DNA of 64,000 nucleotides from Cotesia glomerata (Eukaryota > Arthropoda > Insecta > Hymenoptera > Braconidae), in the NCBI RefSeq assembly GCF_020080835.1, contig NC_058165.1, positions 10,299,813 through 10,363,812 of the forward strand, in the 5' to 3' direction. The position numbers were made by a program, and so were the translations under genes. Shown here piece after piece: positions 25,012 to 37,292 of the stretch (the first letter of the stretch is position 1; every line of letters starts with the position of its first letter). Below the pieces are notes generated by a model. The model was not told where the DNA came from and ran no database searches. It was given only the letters and a program-made list of their open reading frames with translations.

Positions 25012-25825
25012 CAGTACAATTTCGGGAACTCTTTTGTCTTGAATAAGATTCCAATCAACTAAATTTCAATTTCTAATCGACATCTATTTATTTCTACTGA
25101 AATCAAGCATCGATTTCAAAAATTAAAATTAAATACAAAAGAGTAAATATCGAATTAGACTCCATCATTCATCAACTTCAGCATTGAAGTTGACAATCAA
25201 CTTAGTGTCTCGCGCACTCAACATCGGAGGACCTTCCAGTTTCAACGCCTCCACTCTCCAGTTTCAACATCTCCAACTTCTAGACGAATCAACGCCAAGT
25301 TCGTTGCGACATCACCTTCAACAACGAAGACGACCTAAAATTCAACTTCACGCAATTACTCACTGACCAATTCCAATCGCAACAACCCGGTAGAGAAGTG
25401 TTCCGTAACAACATCCTGAGTGTACCAGTTATAAATAAAACACCTATTTAATATTATTCAAATCGTAAGTAAATATTTAATTTCTTTCTTTAATATTTCA
25501 TTTTCTCCTCTTTTCCTTTTTCCAACCGGTTCTGATGGTCATCCCTTAGTGTTAATTAGTCAATAAGTTTCTAAATCAAAGAGATCTGTCAATAAGTGTG
25601 ACTGCCACTCCCAGGGTAAAGGCATTTAGTTGTCTGACCGTACAAACAAGCAGTTGATTACATTTGTGTCGTCCCAGGACGTAACATTTATTGAGCTCGG
25701 AGAGCTCAAAACAACACACAGATTGTACTTTTGAGCTCGAAGAGCTCAAAAAAAGCGGCCAGGTATTAACGGAATTAGCGGGAAGTTGCAGGGATGGCCT
25801 TTAGGGTCAACCGTTTTCCTAATTT

Positions 25826-28800
25826 TTTTTTTTTTTTTTTTTATTTGTATGAAATATCATCAAATAATACTATCCGTAGTGTAAGTAAATAAAGTTTGTA
25901 ACACTACTTAAATATTAAATATACATATTACAATTATTGATCTTATCATCACAAATACACAATGAAGTTCAGATAAAGGGCATGCAGAACAGAGTGTGAA
26001 TTAACTCAAAGCAAACCGCAGTATAGTCGAGCAAAGTATGCAAAACTAGTTACTACCAATGAGAATAAGATATGTAGGAATTACCCGAGTATTATTGTAG
26101 TAAGTATGCCGATTATGATTATACATTACACATTATGTGTAGTACATGGCCTCCAAACTTATTGAAGATACGTGGTCTTATTTATTCGTATATCACAAAA
26201 AATAAACTAATTTAGTAAAATCAAGAGTTAAATGGTAATAAAATAGTAAGAACATTAATCAAACATACCAGGTGAATATTATTCTTATAATGTCGATTGT
26301 TGGTACATTTATTTGAAATGAAAATGATTTAATCGTAGTAGGTAATTAATTGACGAATACTGCATAAAATACACAATACAATATCCATAGATATAATTGT
26401 AAATCGGTAGGTGGTTACAGTCACGTTCGATTTTCGATTCTCATGTGATGGTGTACATGTTGCGGGCATTAACTGCAGCTGTCGTTCACATTACTGCAAA
26501 CGACGGAACAGAGTACAACCAAGTCATCACATTATGCACATGTGCTTTGCCTAAGTACGTCTATCTTCAAATCAATTATAGTTTATGATAGTGATACTGT
26601 TAATACAATGTTAACTTCGATTTATTAATTTGTGGTTCAACTAACAACATCATCCGCGAAAAATTTTTATGATGTGGCCTGGTACCACTTGATATGTCCA
26701 CACCGAGCCTGGTGTGATCATATATGCTCATATAATTTTTTGGCCAAATTTAGTGTTGAAAACTTCCAAAGAAGGGCGCATGATCGCTTAATTGTTTTCT
26801 TTAAAGAAAGTTTGAGGTATTAGCAGTGTATTAAAAATCATTTTTTTTTACTTACCCCTATTTTTAGTTTAATTAATAATTTATGAAATCAATTTTTGTT
26901 TAATAAACATATTTATTGACGTACCCATTTTTAGAAAAAATAAAAAATGATAATAAATTATTTTTTTATGATCATATATAAAAATTTTTTTCACGGGAAT
27001 GTTACTGAAGCATCTTATGTTAATTTGGAATCTAATGTTTCATATATACATAGATATTCATGTGAAAAGGAAAATAGAGATACAGTGATTCTGACAATCA
27101 ACGTGTAGTTTCTCTTGTTTTCCCAAGCAATCGTCTTGTCTCACGATCTTGTACTTGTTGTTTTCCTAAATTAGCGAGTTGTTTACTGGAAATACACAAC
27201 TCTGTCTTTTCCTCGATTTCATTCGTCTCTATCTTTATCTTTGTCATCACTTTGAATTAAAAACATGTGCATGATGCAAATACTCGGTCTAGCGTGCATA
27301 GATAACACAGGCACGACCTAGACCTCTTATTTTAAATCGCTTAGGACAGAGGCCTTGGAAGGAGGGAAAAATAATTATAATTTAATTTAAACTTACTCCA
27401 TTATAATTGTCGGTATCAAGGCAATGTCGCGTATAATAGGTGATAAAAATTTCATTTTACATGCACAAAAATGAGTATTGGAAAATCTGAAACCACACGA
27501 TTCCAGTGATATTAAAAAAATAACCAGTGTTATCAAGTTTTATTATCATAATTATTAAGTTTTACTTGATAATGTAATAATAATTTTTTTTTTCGTTATT
27601 CAATTAAAAATGATTATTTCATTAAATTACTTATGAGATTGATGAAGTTGTCGAAAATTAATATAAAATAATTCTGATTAAAAATTAGTAATCAGCAGTG
27701 AAATAAATTAAGACATGACTGAGAAATTTCGAATTTTGCGCTCTTGACGCTAGCTCTTTGGTAATTGCGTATGTAGGTGTACTTCGAAAAAAAAAAAAAA
27801 AAAAAAAATACTACTGATTAAAAGAAAATTTTCATAGCTGTATCAAGAGATTCAGCTTTCATGAAATTAATTTTGGGATCAAAAAATTAAAATTGTTCGA
27901 TTAATTCTTAAGCGCAACATTTGGTTGTTTTCAAAATGAATTTCTCAAAAGAAGATATTTTTTCTATGTGGAAAAATTCCATATTCCAAAGTATACAAAC
28001 AGATAAAATAATTTAATAAACCAACAATGTAAACATTAAAACATATTACACGACCACAAATTGAATTTTTGAAGTACGGATTGCATGAAATGAATTTTTC
28101 AACACAATACAGCAAACTACAATAAAAATGTGGTGCTAGAATACAAAAATATTAATTTGGGTCGTTGCAATAAAATTTTGTAACAATAGAACCTCAATGT
28201 CAGCGCTTTCCGATTTAATTGTGCAAAAATGAATCGACCGACAAAGTTAGCAAGGGTATGCTAGTGTAAAATGCAAATTTAAAAATCTATCACGGTTATG
28301 ATAGCATCATTCTAATTTCAGTATTGTTGCTACAACAATGTCTGGAATTGTCATCATATGCATTTATTTTCTCGTAAAGAAATTTTTATACCCTCTGAAT
28401 AGCAAAAAAAAATTTATGATGTTCGAATTAATTTTTGCACCTTGAATATAAGTATGAAAATGTATAAAATTTTCTATGGATATGACCATAAATGATTAAT
28501 TAATTGTAGCATTAAAGCATCCACAACACCTGGGACATGAATAATTAAAAAGAATATAAGAGATATAGGTAGAAATTTTTACCATGACAACTCTACGCAG
28601 CCGTATATAGTGTGCGAAACGTCACGGTATGTTAACTTATCATCAGGTAGACGACCTCGATGGAAACTACGAGCTCTCACTTCTATAACCTTTCTGTTAG
28701 CCATATATTAATATAGTCTTATAATTGAAGGCAAGGTCAAGGCTGTTATTCAATACTACTTCGTTATTAATGGTTGTAATGTACATTACATATCAATTTA

Positions 28801-30228
28801 ATATGGTATATGAAACATTTTTTTACGGAAGAGAAACTAAAATAAAAATTAGTCGGTCATTTTCTCTTGCTTTTTAAAAATTTAACGGACAACTGACTTG
28901 CCCTTGATACTTTTATTTTCCCACATTGAATAGTATCCTGTCTGCAACTATAGTAAAACAAAGAGTGTCCTATGTAAAAGCCTCCACTACCGTGGGAAGG
29001 GTCTCATCCTTTGCAAGTGCAAACTGATACTCGGGTTTAATATTATATAAAAAAAAAAAAAAAACAAAAAAAAAACGAACCCCATTTTGCCTTTATTCTT
29101 TTCCCAACTCATACATTGATCTGTTTTAAATTTTTATTTTCTCACTTTTAACATTATCATTATAGCATGCCATTGGATGTATTGATTCACTTATTTTTGT
29201 ATCGACAGTGATAATAATGTTGAAAAATTCCAAATCTTAATAAGTGGCATGAATAATGTTATCAAAATTGAATATGTCAATCCTCCCATTCTGATATGTC
29301 GTATCCCATAAAATTTGACAAATTGATTTTTTTTGAAAAATAGAATCATAACAATATTATGCAAGTCATATTAAAAATTTAAAGGTCAATTAGTTTAATA
29401 ACTATTCTTAAATAAATATTTTTATCCGTTGAATCCTATTTATTTAATGTTAAAAATGAACTCTTTTTACCGTCTGCTGTAAAATTTTCTAAATGTGAAA
29501 TACGACGTATTAGAATGGCAGTATCGATATGAACTAATAGCCGTGAATAATTGATCAACAAAAAAATTTCATAATTTGTCATATCTTTGTTTCTACTTTC
29601 TTTTCTTTACTACAATAAAATTTTACAACTAGTTAATTGATTTTTGTTATTACAGTAGAATGACGTAAAAATCTTTGTAACTTAATAAACTTCCGTTCCT
29701 CAATGTTCAAAACTCCTATAATTTAAAAAGATTAAAAGCTTAGCAACGAAAAAAAATATTTTTAACAGGAACTTAAAACAATGTATGTAGAAGCAATTTT
29801 TTTTCTTTTCATTCAGGATTATAAATCAAATTGGTAAAGATAGCTTGAAACAAGAAAAACCATTAAAGTTTTTTTAGATAAAATGGAAACTATATGTAAC
29901 TTGGCAATGTTTTGGTTATACTTACCCGTTTTTTTAAATAATAGTAATAGTGCTTATTTAACACAATTTCGTTAGAATTTCGTTGATTAAAGTTATAAAA
30001 TTGTAGTTATTTCATTAAATGTGCCCGCAGTTCATTTTCTTGCCCTTTCAAAAGGCGTTCCTAAGTTCATATAGCGTTAACGGGACTGGCGCCCAAAAGA
30101 CGCGTATTTACCCAGCTTGAGAATATCAGTGTCAATCGAACTTTTTAGGATTAATTTGATAAGTATCGAATATCATCACACAGAAAGCTATACCACAAGA
30201 CAGGTGTCGCTACTGAATAATTCTGATA
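25826..30228. other. AT-rich DNA with few weak open segments
   Basis: Long, mostly single-copy-looking AT-rich stretch. The open frame at about 26399-26578 on the plus strand (containing YMLRALTAAVVHITAND) is GC-richer than its flanks but has no family match known to me. 26655-26790 is a copy of the dispersed repeat seen at 2514 and 42685. The small frame at 28579-28704 is listed separately. No transposon ends recognised. Confidence 0.3.
28579..28704 (-). CDS. Small ORF of 41 residues, unrecognised
   Basis: A complete ATG-to-TAA frame that stands out by being richer in GC than the neighbouring DNA. It starts MANRKVIEVRARS, continues FHRGRLPDDKLTYRD and ends YGCVELSW. It is charged, without an obvious signal peptide or membrane segment. 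No neighbour or splice context supports it, and a 41-residue frame can arise by chance. It may be part of an exon, a small protein gene or noise. Confidence 0.2.
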   Translation of the reverse strand: MANRKVIEVRARSFHRGRLPDDKLTYRDVSHTIYGCVELSW

Positions 30229-30483
30229 CACAGAAAAAAAAATTTTCTGCTCGGCATCATCTACCGTATAGTAACGAGTGTATTGTTACGGGTATAATTC
30301 TTACAGCTACAAGTAGCAGTCTGGATAGTGACTGTCATGATCCATTCGGGTGCCATTCACGATACTATTGCTACCGTTAGTATACAGTTTTCCTAACCTC
30401 ACTCTCCTCTAGATAGCAAAGATGTGTGGACCGTGACAGTAGCAATATCGTATCGTGCAGAGCAGAAAACTTTTTTTTCAGTG
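30229..30483. mobile_element. 255-bp MITE with CAC...GTG ends
   Basis: Left CACAGAAAAAAAAATTTTCT, right AGAAAACTTTTTTTTCAGTG, TA at 30227-30228 and 30484-30485. GAGCAGAAAA and TTTTCTGCTC extend the inverted match. The inside is unusually rich in GC and shares ACGATACTATTGCTAC-like words in both orientations. Noncoding. Confidence 0.85.
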
Positions 30484-30867
30484 TAGATAATGCAATTACT
30501 TGTAAAAATGTATGCTCATTTTTTTCAATTTGATAAGCAGAAATGAGTATACTCAACTATAATCTTTTGTTAATCGTGCTATACGGCGATTCCTCGCACA
30601 ACACTACTTAACCTAATAGAGTTAGCGTGAATACGAGTGAGACACTAGAGAAAGCGCGAGTAGATGAATATTACTCAAATTTTTGAGAAAAAAAATCATA
30701 ACTAGTGTTTAAGGAGTGTACTTGCAGAATTTTTAACCTAAACAAAATGAAATTATTTCTTTTATAATAAAAGTATAGCAAATTTCGTAATTTATCCTAG
30801 ATGTTAAAGGTTTTTATTACGTCCACTCATGTTTAAAGTCCTCTTCACCATAGACAAGCACTGCCGT

Positions 30868-31095
30868 TTATGAGTTATTAACATTGTCGGTATAAGACAT
30901 TTTATTAAAGCAATCCTCGGCAAAATGATTGTTGTATAAGTGCAGGGTCCCTGTTATATCCGCACCCCATGTAATACGACAAGTAGTAACATGAAAAGGG
31001 TGAAAAATGTATTTACAAGAAGACGTTGGCGTGACTTGAGTACCGACTGAGTAAAGCGTGTACTTGACGACGTCTGGCGATTTTTCGGAGTACAT
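30868..31095 (-). CDS. ORF of 75 residues, unrecognised
   Basis: Open frame starting MYSEKSPDVVKYTLYS and including CKYIFHPFHVTTCRITWGAD and NNHFAEDCFNKMSY before its stop. It is richer in GC than the flanking DNA and has four cysteines. No known domain, signal peptide or splice signal is evident. It may be a coding exon, but the evidence is only length and composition. Confidence 0.25.
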   Translation of the reverse strand: MYSEKSPDVVKYTLYSVGTQVTPTSSCKYIFHPFHVTTCRITWGADITGTLHLYNNHFAEDCFNKMSYTDNVNNS

Positions 31096-32799
31096 AGTAC
31101 AAAATTATTCTGTGTGTTAAGATCTTACTAGTGTGGTGTAGAATAACGTATTGTATAGATTTCTTTTTTTTTTTTTTTCATTTTTTTTCATTTTCCCCTC
31201 TCTTAGATTTGTTCTCTCTTTTTTTTAAGCACCAAGTACTTGATGAGAGTAGACACAACGTTGGATAGATGTATAAGCGTATCTCTTGAGATTTTTCAAA
31301 AAGCAACTTGAGTATAAGTTCGAGGCTAAATCGTTTTTTTGTATTCTATGACTATAAAATGCTGGGAAGTAATGTTTAACTTCATATTTTATTTGTCTTC
31401 ATTAGTAGCCTTGTTATAGTAAGATAAAAATTAATTTTTGATCAAGTGCCTAAGTAATATTTTTCCCAGTCATTTTAAGACTCTTGATAAAATGTTTAAA
31501 AATAAAAAGGTTAAAATAGAATTTTAAAAAGCTCCGTTGTTAAGTGTCATTCAACATTTATGTGTAAAATGTAGACGCAAGCTTTCATGGCAAGCCTTAA
31601 ATTTTATTTACCAGTAACATTCCATCATATATAGTGACAGAAGCAAAAAATTTGTGTGAGTTTTTGCAATGCAATCTATCATTTTCTATTAAAACTTATT
31701 TAATGTCAAAATTTTTCTTCAAGTAAGCCAATTTTATCCTGTGTAATACAACTAATAGCTTTGTTATGTTTCGTTTAATAAATTTCTCTGCAAATTCGAT
31801 GGAACGTATATATTGTATAATATAATTAACTATTGAATGTTTGAATCCTTTTCCTTTGTAAATTTCAATTTTTTTTCATTGTCGACATTAACTTTGCAAA
31901 AAGTGTTTGTATCACTCTGTAATAACGTAGCTGTCGATGTCAGAAGCATGATGTAGAAACAAAATAATTTCTATTAAATCTCCGACATGTCTTCCTCAGA
32001 AGTTTTTTGAATGACATTATTTTAAAAATAATATTGTAAAGTACAGAGGTTTTGTATGAAAAATAAAAAAATTTTCAAACAAGCAATGCTATTAGCAAAC
32101 GTTCATAGTAAAGAATGTTATGAATAATAACGTATCGGAAATTCAGTTGAAAATAGCTTCTGATGGTGGGTACAAATAAATTGAATTTCAATTTTCGAAG
32201 AAAAAAAATGAAGAAATTCTATGAAAATTAAAGAAAAGCAATATTTTTGTTCGATTACTTCTATTTCTTATAATAATATATCAATCTGTAGTTTACAATC
32301 TTTGTTACATTATAACTAACTAATTTACTACTCTCTGTCAAAATGAAATTTTTTATTCCCTACAGTGAATTGAGTGAATACAGATTTAAATTCGGGCCAA
32401 TTGTTAAATATTTTAAATTATACTATAGTAGGCAAAATATTAATAAATAAGAAAAAGTTTTAAGATAAAAAAATCAATATCTTCTACTGGTACTTGTTTT
32501 TATCGTCGAACATCCAATCTTTAAAATTTTCTGTTCAGCATAATAAAGTAACTATCCAAAATTGTTAATGGTTGTTAGCCAAATAAATCAATTGATTTAT
32601 CGAAAAAATAAATTAAGAATCTGTATTGCTATACAAATATTTAGATTGGGTCTGTACATGCAATTGTTAAAAATTTTGTTCTTAATTTAAAAAAAAATTT
32701 TTTTTTGGAAAAAAAATGGTTTTAAAAAACGAACCAAAATTCTTTCGATTCAATGATAATTAGTTCTGATAATTAATCTTAACAATTCATTGAAGTCAC

Positions 32800-32932
32800 T
32801 CACTTGAAATCATCAAGAATAATTTCTTAGTCTAAGAATTTGTTCTCTGGACTCAAATAAATCATTTTCTTCAAAACGGTATTCTTAGTTCAAAAATTTT
32901 TCTCTTGAATCAAGTTAATTTTTTTATTAGTG
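32800..32932. repeat. Partial MITE related to the one at 62194
   Basis: The right end reads CTTGAATCAAGTTAATTTTT and TTTATTAGTG followed by TA, and the words CTCAAATAAATCATTTTCTT and GGTATTCTTAGTTCAA parallel the complete element at 62194-62434. The left terminus is lost. Confidence 0.6.
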
Positions 32933-33371
32933 TAATTTCGAACTAGTTAATTTCATTAACTTTATAAACTTTCTATGGATCATCAAGCCCTATGTAGCGA
33001 TTCAGAAGCGTATCATTCTCATAATTCATAACTTGACACAATCACCCGGATAATTAAAAAAAATCACCGTATCAATTTCCCAAGTTTTAAACTTAAGATA
33101 TGCTTCTCACGAAGTCAAAAAATTTTCCAAACGGTGGATTGATTTTCCAATTTTTCTTCATTTTTATCCTCTTCAACTTGTCAAAAATATTGCAATAAAC
33201 TTTCTCAAAAGTTAGAAAAGCAGAGATTGATTTTTTTCTGCATCAATTTAATACATTCACACTGACATTTAGTTATTAGAGTGCTGAAACAGTGAGCAGT
33301 CCGCGAAGATTAATCAGCAGTGCAGTAAACTCTCGAGAACTTCTCTTAAAAGCACGTCAGTAGTCAGTGTA

Positions 33372-33513
33372 TATATAAATATAGTAGTAAAAGTAATACT
33401 GCCCAGCACAGAATCCAAGATGAAAAGTGAAAACAACACGTCTAACAATGCCCAAGCATTTCATCAACATCTCCTTTGTGTCTGCACTACTTTGTTTAAT
33501 GGTTGATGAAATG
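33372..33513 (+). CDS. Candidate promoter and signal-peptide first exon
   Basis: A TATA-like TATATAAATA at 33372-33381 is followed about 65 bp later by an ATG at 33448. From it the frame reads MPKHFINISFVSALLCLMVD, a basic start followed by a hydrophobic run as in a secretory signal peptide, and meets a stop at 33514-33516. A donor could lie at TTAATG/GTTGAT (after 33501) or AAAT/GTAACC (after 33512). Another ATG in a different frame starts at 33420. The arrangement resembles the first exon of a small secreted protein, with a possible second exon at 33938. All splice choices are guesses and the frame is short enough to be chance. Confidence 0.25.
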
Positions 33514-33937
33514 TAACCCGGAATAAAATTCTTCTATCCCCTTCGGCTGTCTTTAAGGAAAATAACTAAAACATTAATCAATTTTTTAGCTTTCATTATT
33601 TAATTTTCGCTTTCTTCTACTCTTGCCTTGATCTTTTTCATCCCTCCGATTTTCGATACTTGAGCCTTAAAAGTAAAAACAAGTTGCAGGTGTACAATTC
33701 TTCTGTATTGTAAGATTAAGTAGTGTTGTTATATGCTTGAAAACAATGAGGGTGGGTACAAAAGAAAAGTTAGCTTGACAAAATAGTCGAAGAAGACAAG
33801 TCGTATTTACTTTTTTTTATTTTTTTATTCCTACGTACCTTTATTTTTTTGGGTTACTCTAGTTGATGTTACTTTTATTTTTCTCGTCTTACATTTTATA
33901 TTTCTTAACATTGTATATCTCGTGCTCTCTTTCAGAG

Positions 33938-34162
33938 CAGAGTAAAGGTTACCAGCCTCAAATAGGTGAATATAGAAACACGGTGGCCTCTCGGACGAAG
34001 TCGACCTGCCTCGTGGATCCTCGCCGGTCGATAGAGCAAACGCGGCCGCGCCCCAACCCCCCCCCGGGGCTGACTCGTGTTCACGTTCTGACTGATGTTC
34101 ATGGTCTTACTTCTATTCACTTTAACCTGTTTTATAGATTCATATATGTATACATATATTGA
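33938..34162 (+). CDS. Candidate GC-rich exon with strong splice acceptor
   Basis: A pyrimidine-rich acceptor (GTGCTCTCTTTCAG, ending 33935 or at the next AG, 33937) precedes an open frame reading QSKGYQPQIGEYRNTVASR, then CLVDPRRSIEQTRPRPNPPP and GLTRVHVL, to a stop at 34160. The first 150 bases are by far the most GC-rich of this region and include closely spaced SalI-, BamHI-, NotI- and SmaI-type hexamers or octamers and a run of nine C. The product would be basic and proline-rich with a dibasic RR. It could be a host exon, perhaps joined to 33448, or an unusual GC-rich insertion. Family unknown. Confidence 0.3.
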   Translation, partial: QSKGYQPQIGEYRNTVASRTKSTCLVDPRRSIEQTRPRPNPPPGLTRVHVLTDVHGLTSIHFNLFYRFIYVYIY

Positions 34163-34749
34163 AGGGTATGCGGATATAAATCTATCGGCATTAATATACC
34201 TATGATCGGGTGAAAATCTTTTGCAATACTATTAACCACCGCTAACAATTATTCATAAAACCGTTTGTAAAATTTATTGGCATACGGAGTCTAATTTTTT
34301 TTCAAATATTAAAATTTAGAGCTGAGCTGATCGGATTGAGCTTTTAAGGGCGAAATTCATCTACCAAAATACGGTAAAAAACAAACGATAATTACGGCGG
34401 TAAAGCAGTTTATAGTTTAAATTAACGATAATATTGAATTATGACTATATGAAACTGCCGATTGTTTATTAGGAGCAAAGTTACGGGGTAAAGTTATCAA
34501 GTTGTACAGCTTTAAATTATATGTTATAATTCTGTCATTGTATTGACTGGTTATTTGGTAGCTAACAACCTGCAATCACTACGTGAGCGTTATAATGCCA
34601 AGAATTATGAATAGGGAAACTTGGTTTAATTATTGTCGATTATTTTTTATCACAATATACATCGTTTGGGTACTCTTGAAATTAATTTGGAAATAATATT
34701 GTTATGAATGGATCAATAATTAATATTTTGATAGAAAATGTCACAGGTA

Positions 34750-34936
34750 AATTTTCTTTCTAAAATTGAATTAGTGAAAAACCACTAATTGATAGTTGAT
34801 AGTTATACTGTTTCAAAATGTTCAGATTATACTACTAGCTATTAGTAGTTATCAACTTTTTAAATTAGTGAAAATGCTCTTATTTCGAATTAGTAGATTT
34901 TCACTAATTGGCAAATGAATTTTCTTATAAGAAAAA
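34750..34936. repeat. Foldback-like stretch of ATTAGTGAAAA words
   Basis: AATTAGTGAAAAACCACTAA near 34770 and TAGATTTTCACTAATT near 34900 are inverted, with further copies between (ATTAGTAGTT, AATTAGTGAAAATG). It resembles the word-rich MITEs of this window but clear TA-flanked termini are missing. DNA from about 34560 to 35340 also shares diffuse similarity with 47935-48100 and 53920-54150. Confidence 0.35.
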
Positions 34937-35380
34937 GATATTTTGATACTAATTTTATTCTGAACTTACATTTCGTGATTTTTTGTAACTATAAAAAGTA
35001 ATTAATTTAAGAGTAGAGCAAATGAACTTGTTAAATTTTTATAACTTTTGTAGCTACTGTAGTTTTCATACTCACTATTTTGATGGGTGAAAATTTCATT
35101 AATTTAGTATTCGAGAATATAAGCGAATCAACTATTCAAAGCTGCTCCCATACTTAATATAAAAAATTGACTTTTGCAAAAAAATATATAAAATCGTTTA
35201 AGAGCACAAATTCAAATTAAAACCGTTCTGATGATGTACCAAATTTATAACTATAAAAATTTCTTATAAAATAAAGATATACCTGTCAAAAAATTGTACT
35301 TATTCCCTTAAGTGTATGGATTAATATTTTTCATATAACCACATTTACTCTTCAGATTATAAGACGCGATTCTATTATAA

Positions 35381-35467
35381 CACGCAGGTTTCGTCCATTA
35401 TGTTACGCCGGTGGAAAATGATGAGATCTACTTCGATTTTCATCACTTTCTAAGCACCGGTCGATAA
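35381..35467 (+). CDS. Candidate short coding exon
   Basis: After an acceptor-like ACACGCAG ending at 35387, the frame reads FVHYVTPVENDEIYFDFHHF and LSTGR, then stops at 35465-35467. The third-position pattern (GTC CAT TAT, GTG GAA AAT) and GC content differ from the AT-rich flanks. An earlier acceptor-like CTCTTCAG ends at 35354, and other frames stay open for part of the stretch, so the frame is not certain. Family unknown. Confidence 0.3.
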   Translation, partial: HAGFVHYVTPVENDEIYFDFHHFLSTGR

Positions 35468-37032
35468 TAGCCATTTAAGGTTTGCATCGCAGCTGTTATA
35501 AAGTGCGCAAAACAGGCATGCGTTGAATCAAATTTATTATAGTTAATAAACTATCGTTGAAAAGCATATAAAATTTTAAAAAGGCTCAAATTCGGGTTAA
35601 GAACTGTCTACAATGATACTAAATTTAACTTAAAGAAAAAAAAACATTTTATCATATGAATGCGCCAAAAAGACAAAATTTTTGCTATTTTTTTGTTTTA
35701 TTGATAATTTAACTGTTGACAATGGTCAATAATTTATTTTTTCTCTCGATATAACTTGTAGAATATGTTAATTAATTATCAATAAGATTCGAACAGAAAT
35801 ATTTTGTTTTAGTTAAATGTGCTTTGGCTATAAAGCACTATTTTTTCAGTGATCATTTAGTTATTATTTTGTTTTTCAATCATGATCAGAAAACTTTTTA
35901 GACAATTTGCCTCGTTAGCATAACTAAAATAGTATTTTTTTAAATAAAAATACATAAATCTCGTTATAATTTAATTTTTCTGGTGAATAATAGAATTTGT
36001 CTATTTTATTTATAATATAAAAATCCACTAAATATAAAAAAAGTTGGAAAATCCAAAAGTGCACGACTCATAATGCTAATTTAATAATGAAATAACAATA
36101 AAATAAATATAAAACAGCTGTACTGGAACGATAATACGTAGGCGCCCCTAGTGGAATAAATGTATATAATATGTATAGATACATCACCATACATATTAAT
36201 TTTATGTAAATATGTGTACATAGATATACAGTCTTATTGTTTTTTATTTTACTTTATTTATTGATTGAAATTAAACGACACTGAATTGAATAGCTATTTG
36301 CATTAGAGGACCTATAATTCTTTCAAAGAATATATTAAAAAAAAATTAGAAAAACGGTTCACCCTAAAGGCCATCCCTGCAACTTCCCGCTAATTCCATA
36401 CCTGGGCGCTTAAAATTGTACTTATGACATTTTTGCGATTTTTGAGCTCAAAATATAATTTATGTGATATTTTGAGCTCACTGAGTTCAAAGAGATAATA
36501 TTTCTATGCATTTGAGCTCTCCCAGCTCAAAAGTCTGATAGAAGTTTCATAGAACACTATTTTTGGAATTTTCAAACCACAATAACTTTTGAATGGATCA
36601 ACCGATTTTCACGCGGTTCGCGGCATTCGACGCAGTTTTATCAGCCTCATAACGAATTTTCAGGTTTTAATAGATCGAACCAAAAATTTCAGAGTAATTT
36701 CGAAAAAACACTTTTTTCGGTTTTCTTTCGTTTACGATATCTCTCGAAGGAATCAACCGATTTCGACGAGCTTGGTGGCGATCAACGTGGTTTTTTATTG
36801 TCTACAGCTGATTAGTTTTTGGAATTGATCGGTCGAGCCGTTTAAAAGTTATCCGAAAAAAACCACATTTGAAAAAATTTTTTTTCTTGCTTTTTTTAAG
36901 ATTTCTCAAAATCTACTGATCTGAATTGGTTCAAATCATACTCAAAATCTAAGTTTGGCCAAGCCCTTTCAAATGGCACCAACCGCGATAAAATCTAATC
37001 AGCCGTTCAAAAGTTATAAGCTGTTCACATAC

Positions 37033-37292
37033 AAAAAACTAATCCTTAATAAGTTTAAAAAAAAAATAAAAATTAAAAAATTAAAAATTAAAAAAAAATT
37101 TTAATTTCAGTGTGGTACTATTTTTTAAAATAAGATGTTGATGAACACCAATCTTCATCTTGTTTTAAAAAATAGTACTACACCGAAATTAAAATTTTTT
37201 TTTTAATTTTTTAATTTTAATTTTTTAATTTTAAATTAAAAATTTTTCTTTTTAATTAATTTTTTTTTTAACTTATTAAGGATTAGTTTTTT
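37033..37292. mobile_element. 260-bp foldback element
   Basis: AAAAAACTAATCCTTAATAA at the left and its complement TTATTAAGGATTAGTTTTTT at the right, with inverted arms of more than 100 bp of A/T-rich sequence including TTAATTTCAGTGTGGTACTA. The loop holds GATGTTGATGAACACC. It sits at the microsatellite position of family A copy A5. Confidence 0.8.

Larger units (their letters stand above)
24267..25686 (+). mobile_element. Long solo LTR, 1420 bp, 5-bp TSD
   Basis: The ends are TGTTACGAGTGG and CCAGGACGTAACA, inverted over TGTTACG/CGTAACA, with TTTAT duplicated at 24262-24266 and 25687-25691. Inside are a TATA-like TATTATAAAAAG at about 24822, followed by repeated CCAGTGCGTC words, and AATAAAACACC near 25434 as a possible polyadenylation signal. 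This gives a U3-R-U5-like order on the plus strand. A frame of 121 residues at 24562-24927 shows no known domain and partly translates the internal repeats. TGTTACG termini with a 5-bp duplication suit a Ty3/gypsy-like LTR, by inference. Confidence 0.65.

Noticed and set aside
33932..34120. 62-residue minus-strand frame
   Set aside because: GC-rich shadow of the plus-strand candidate exon; no acceptor or start context.
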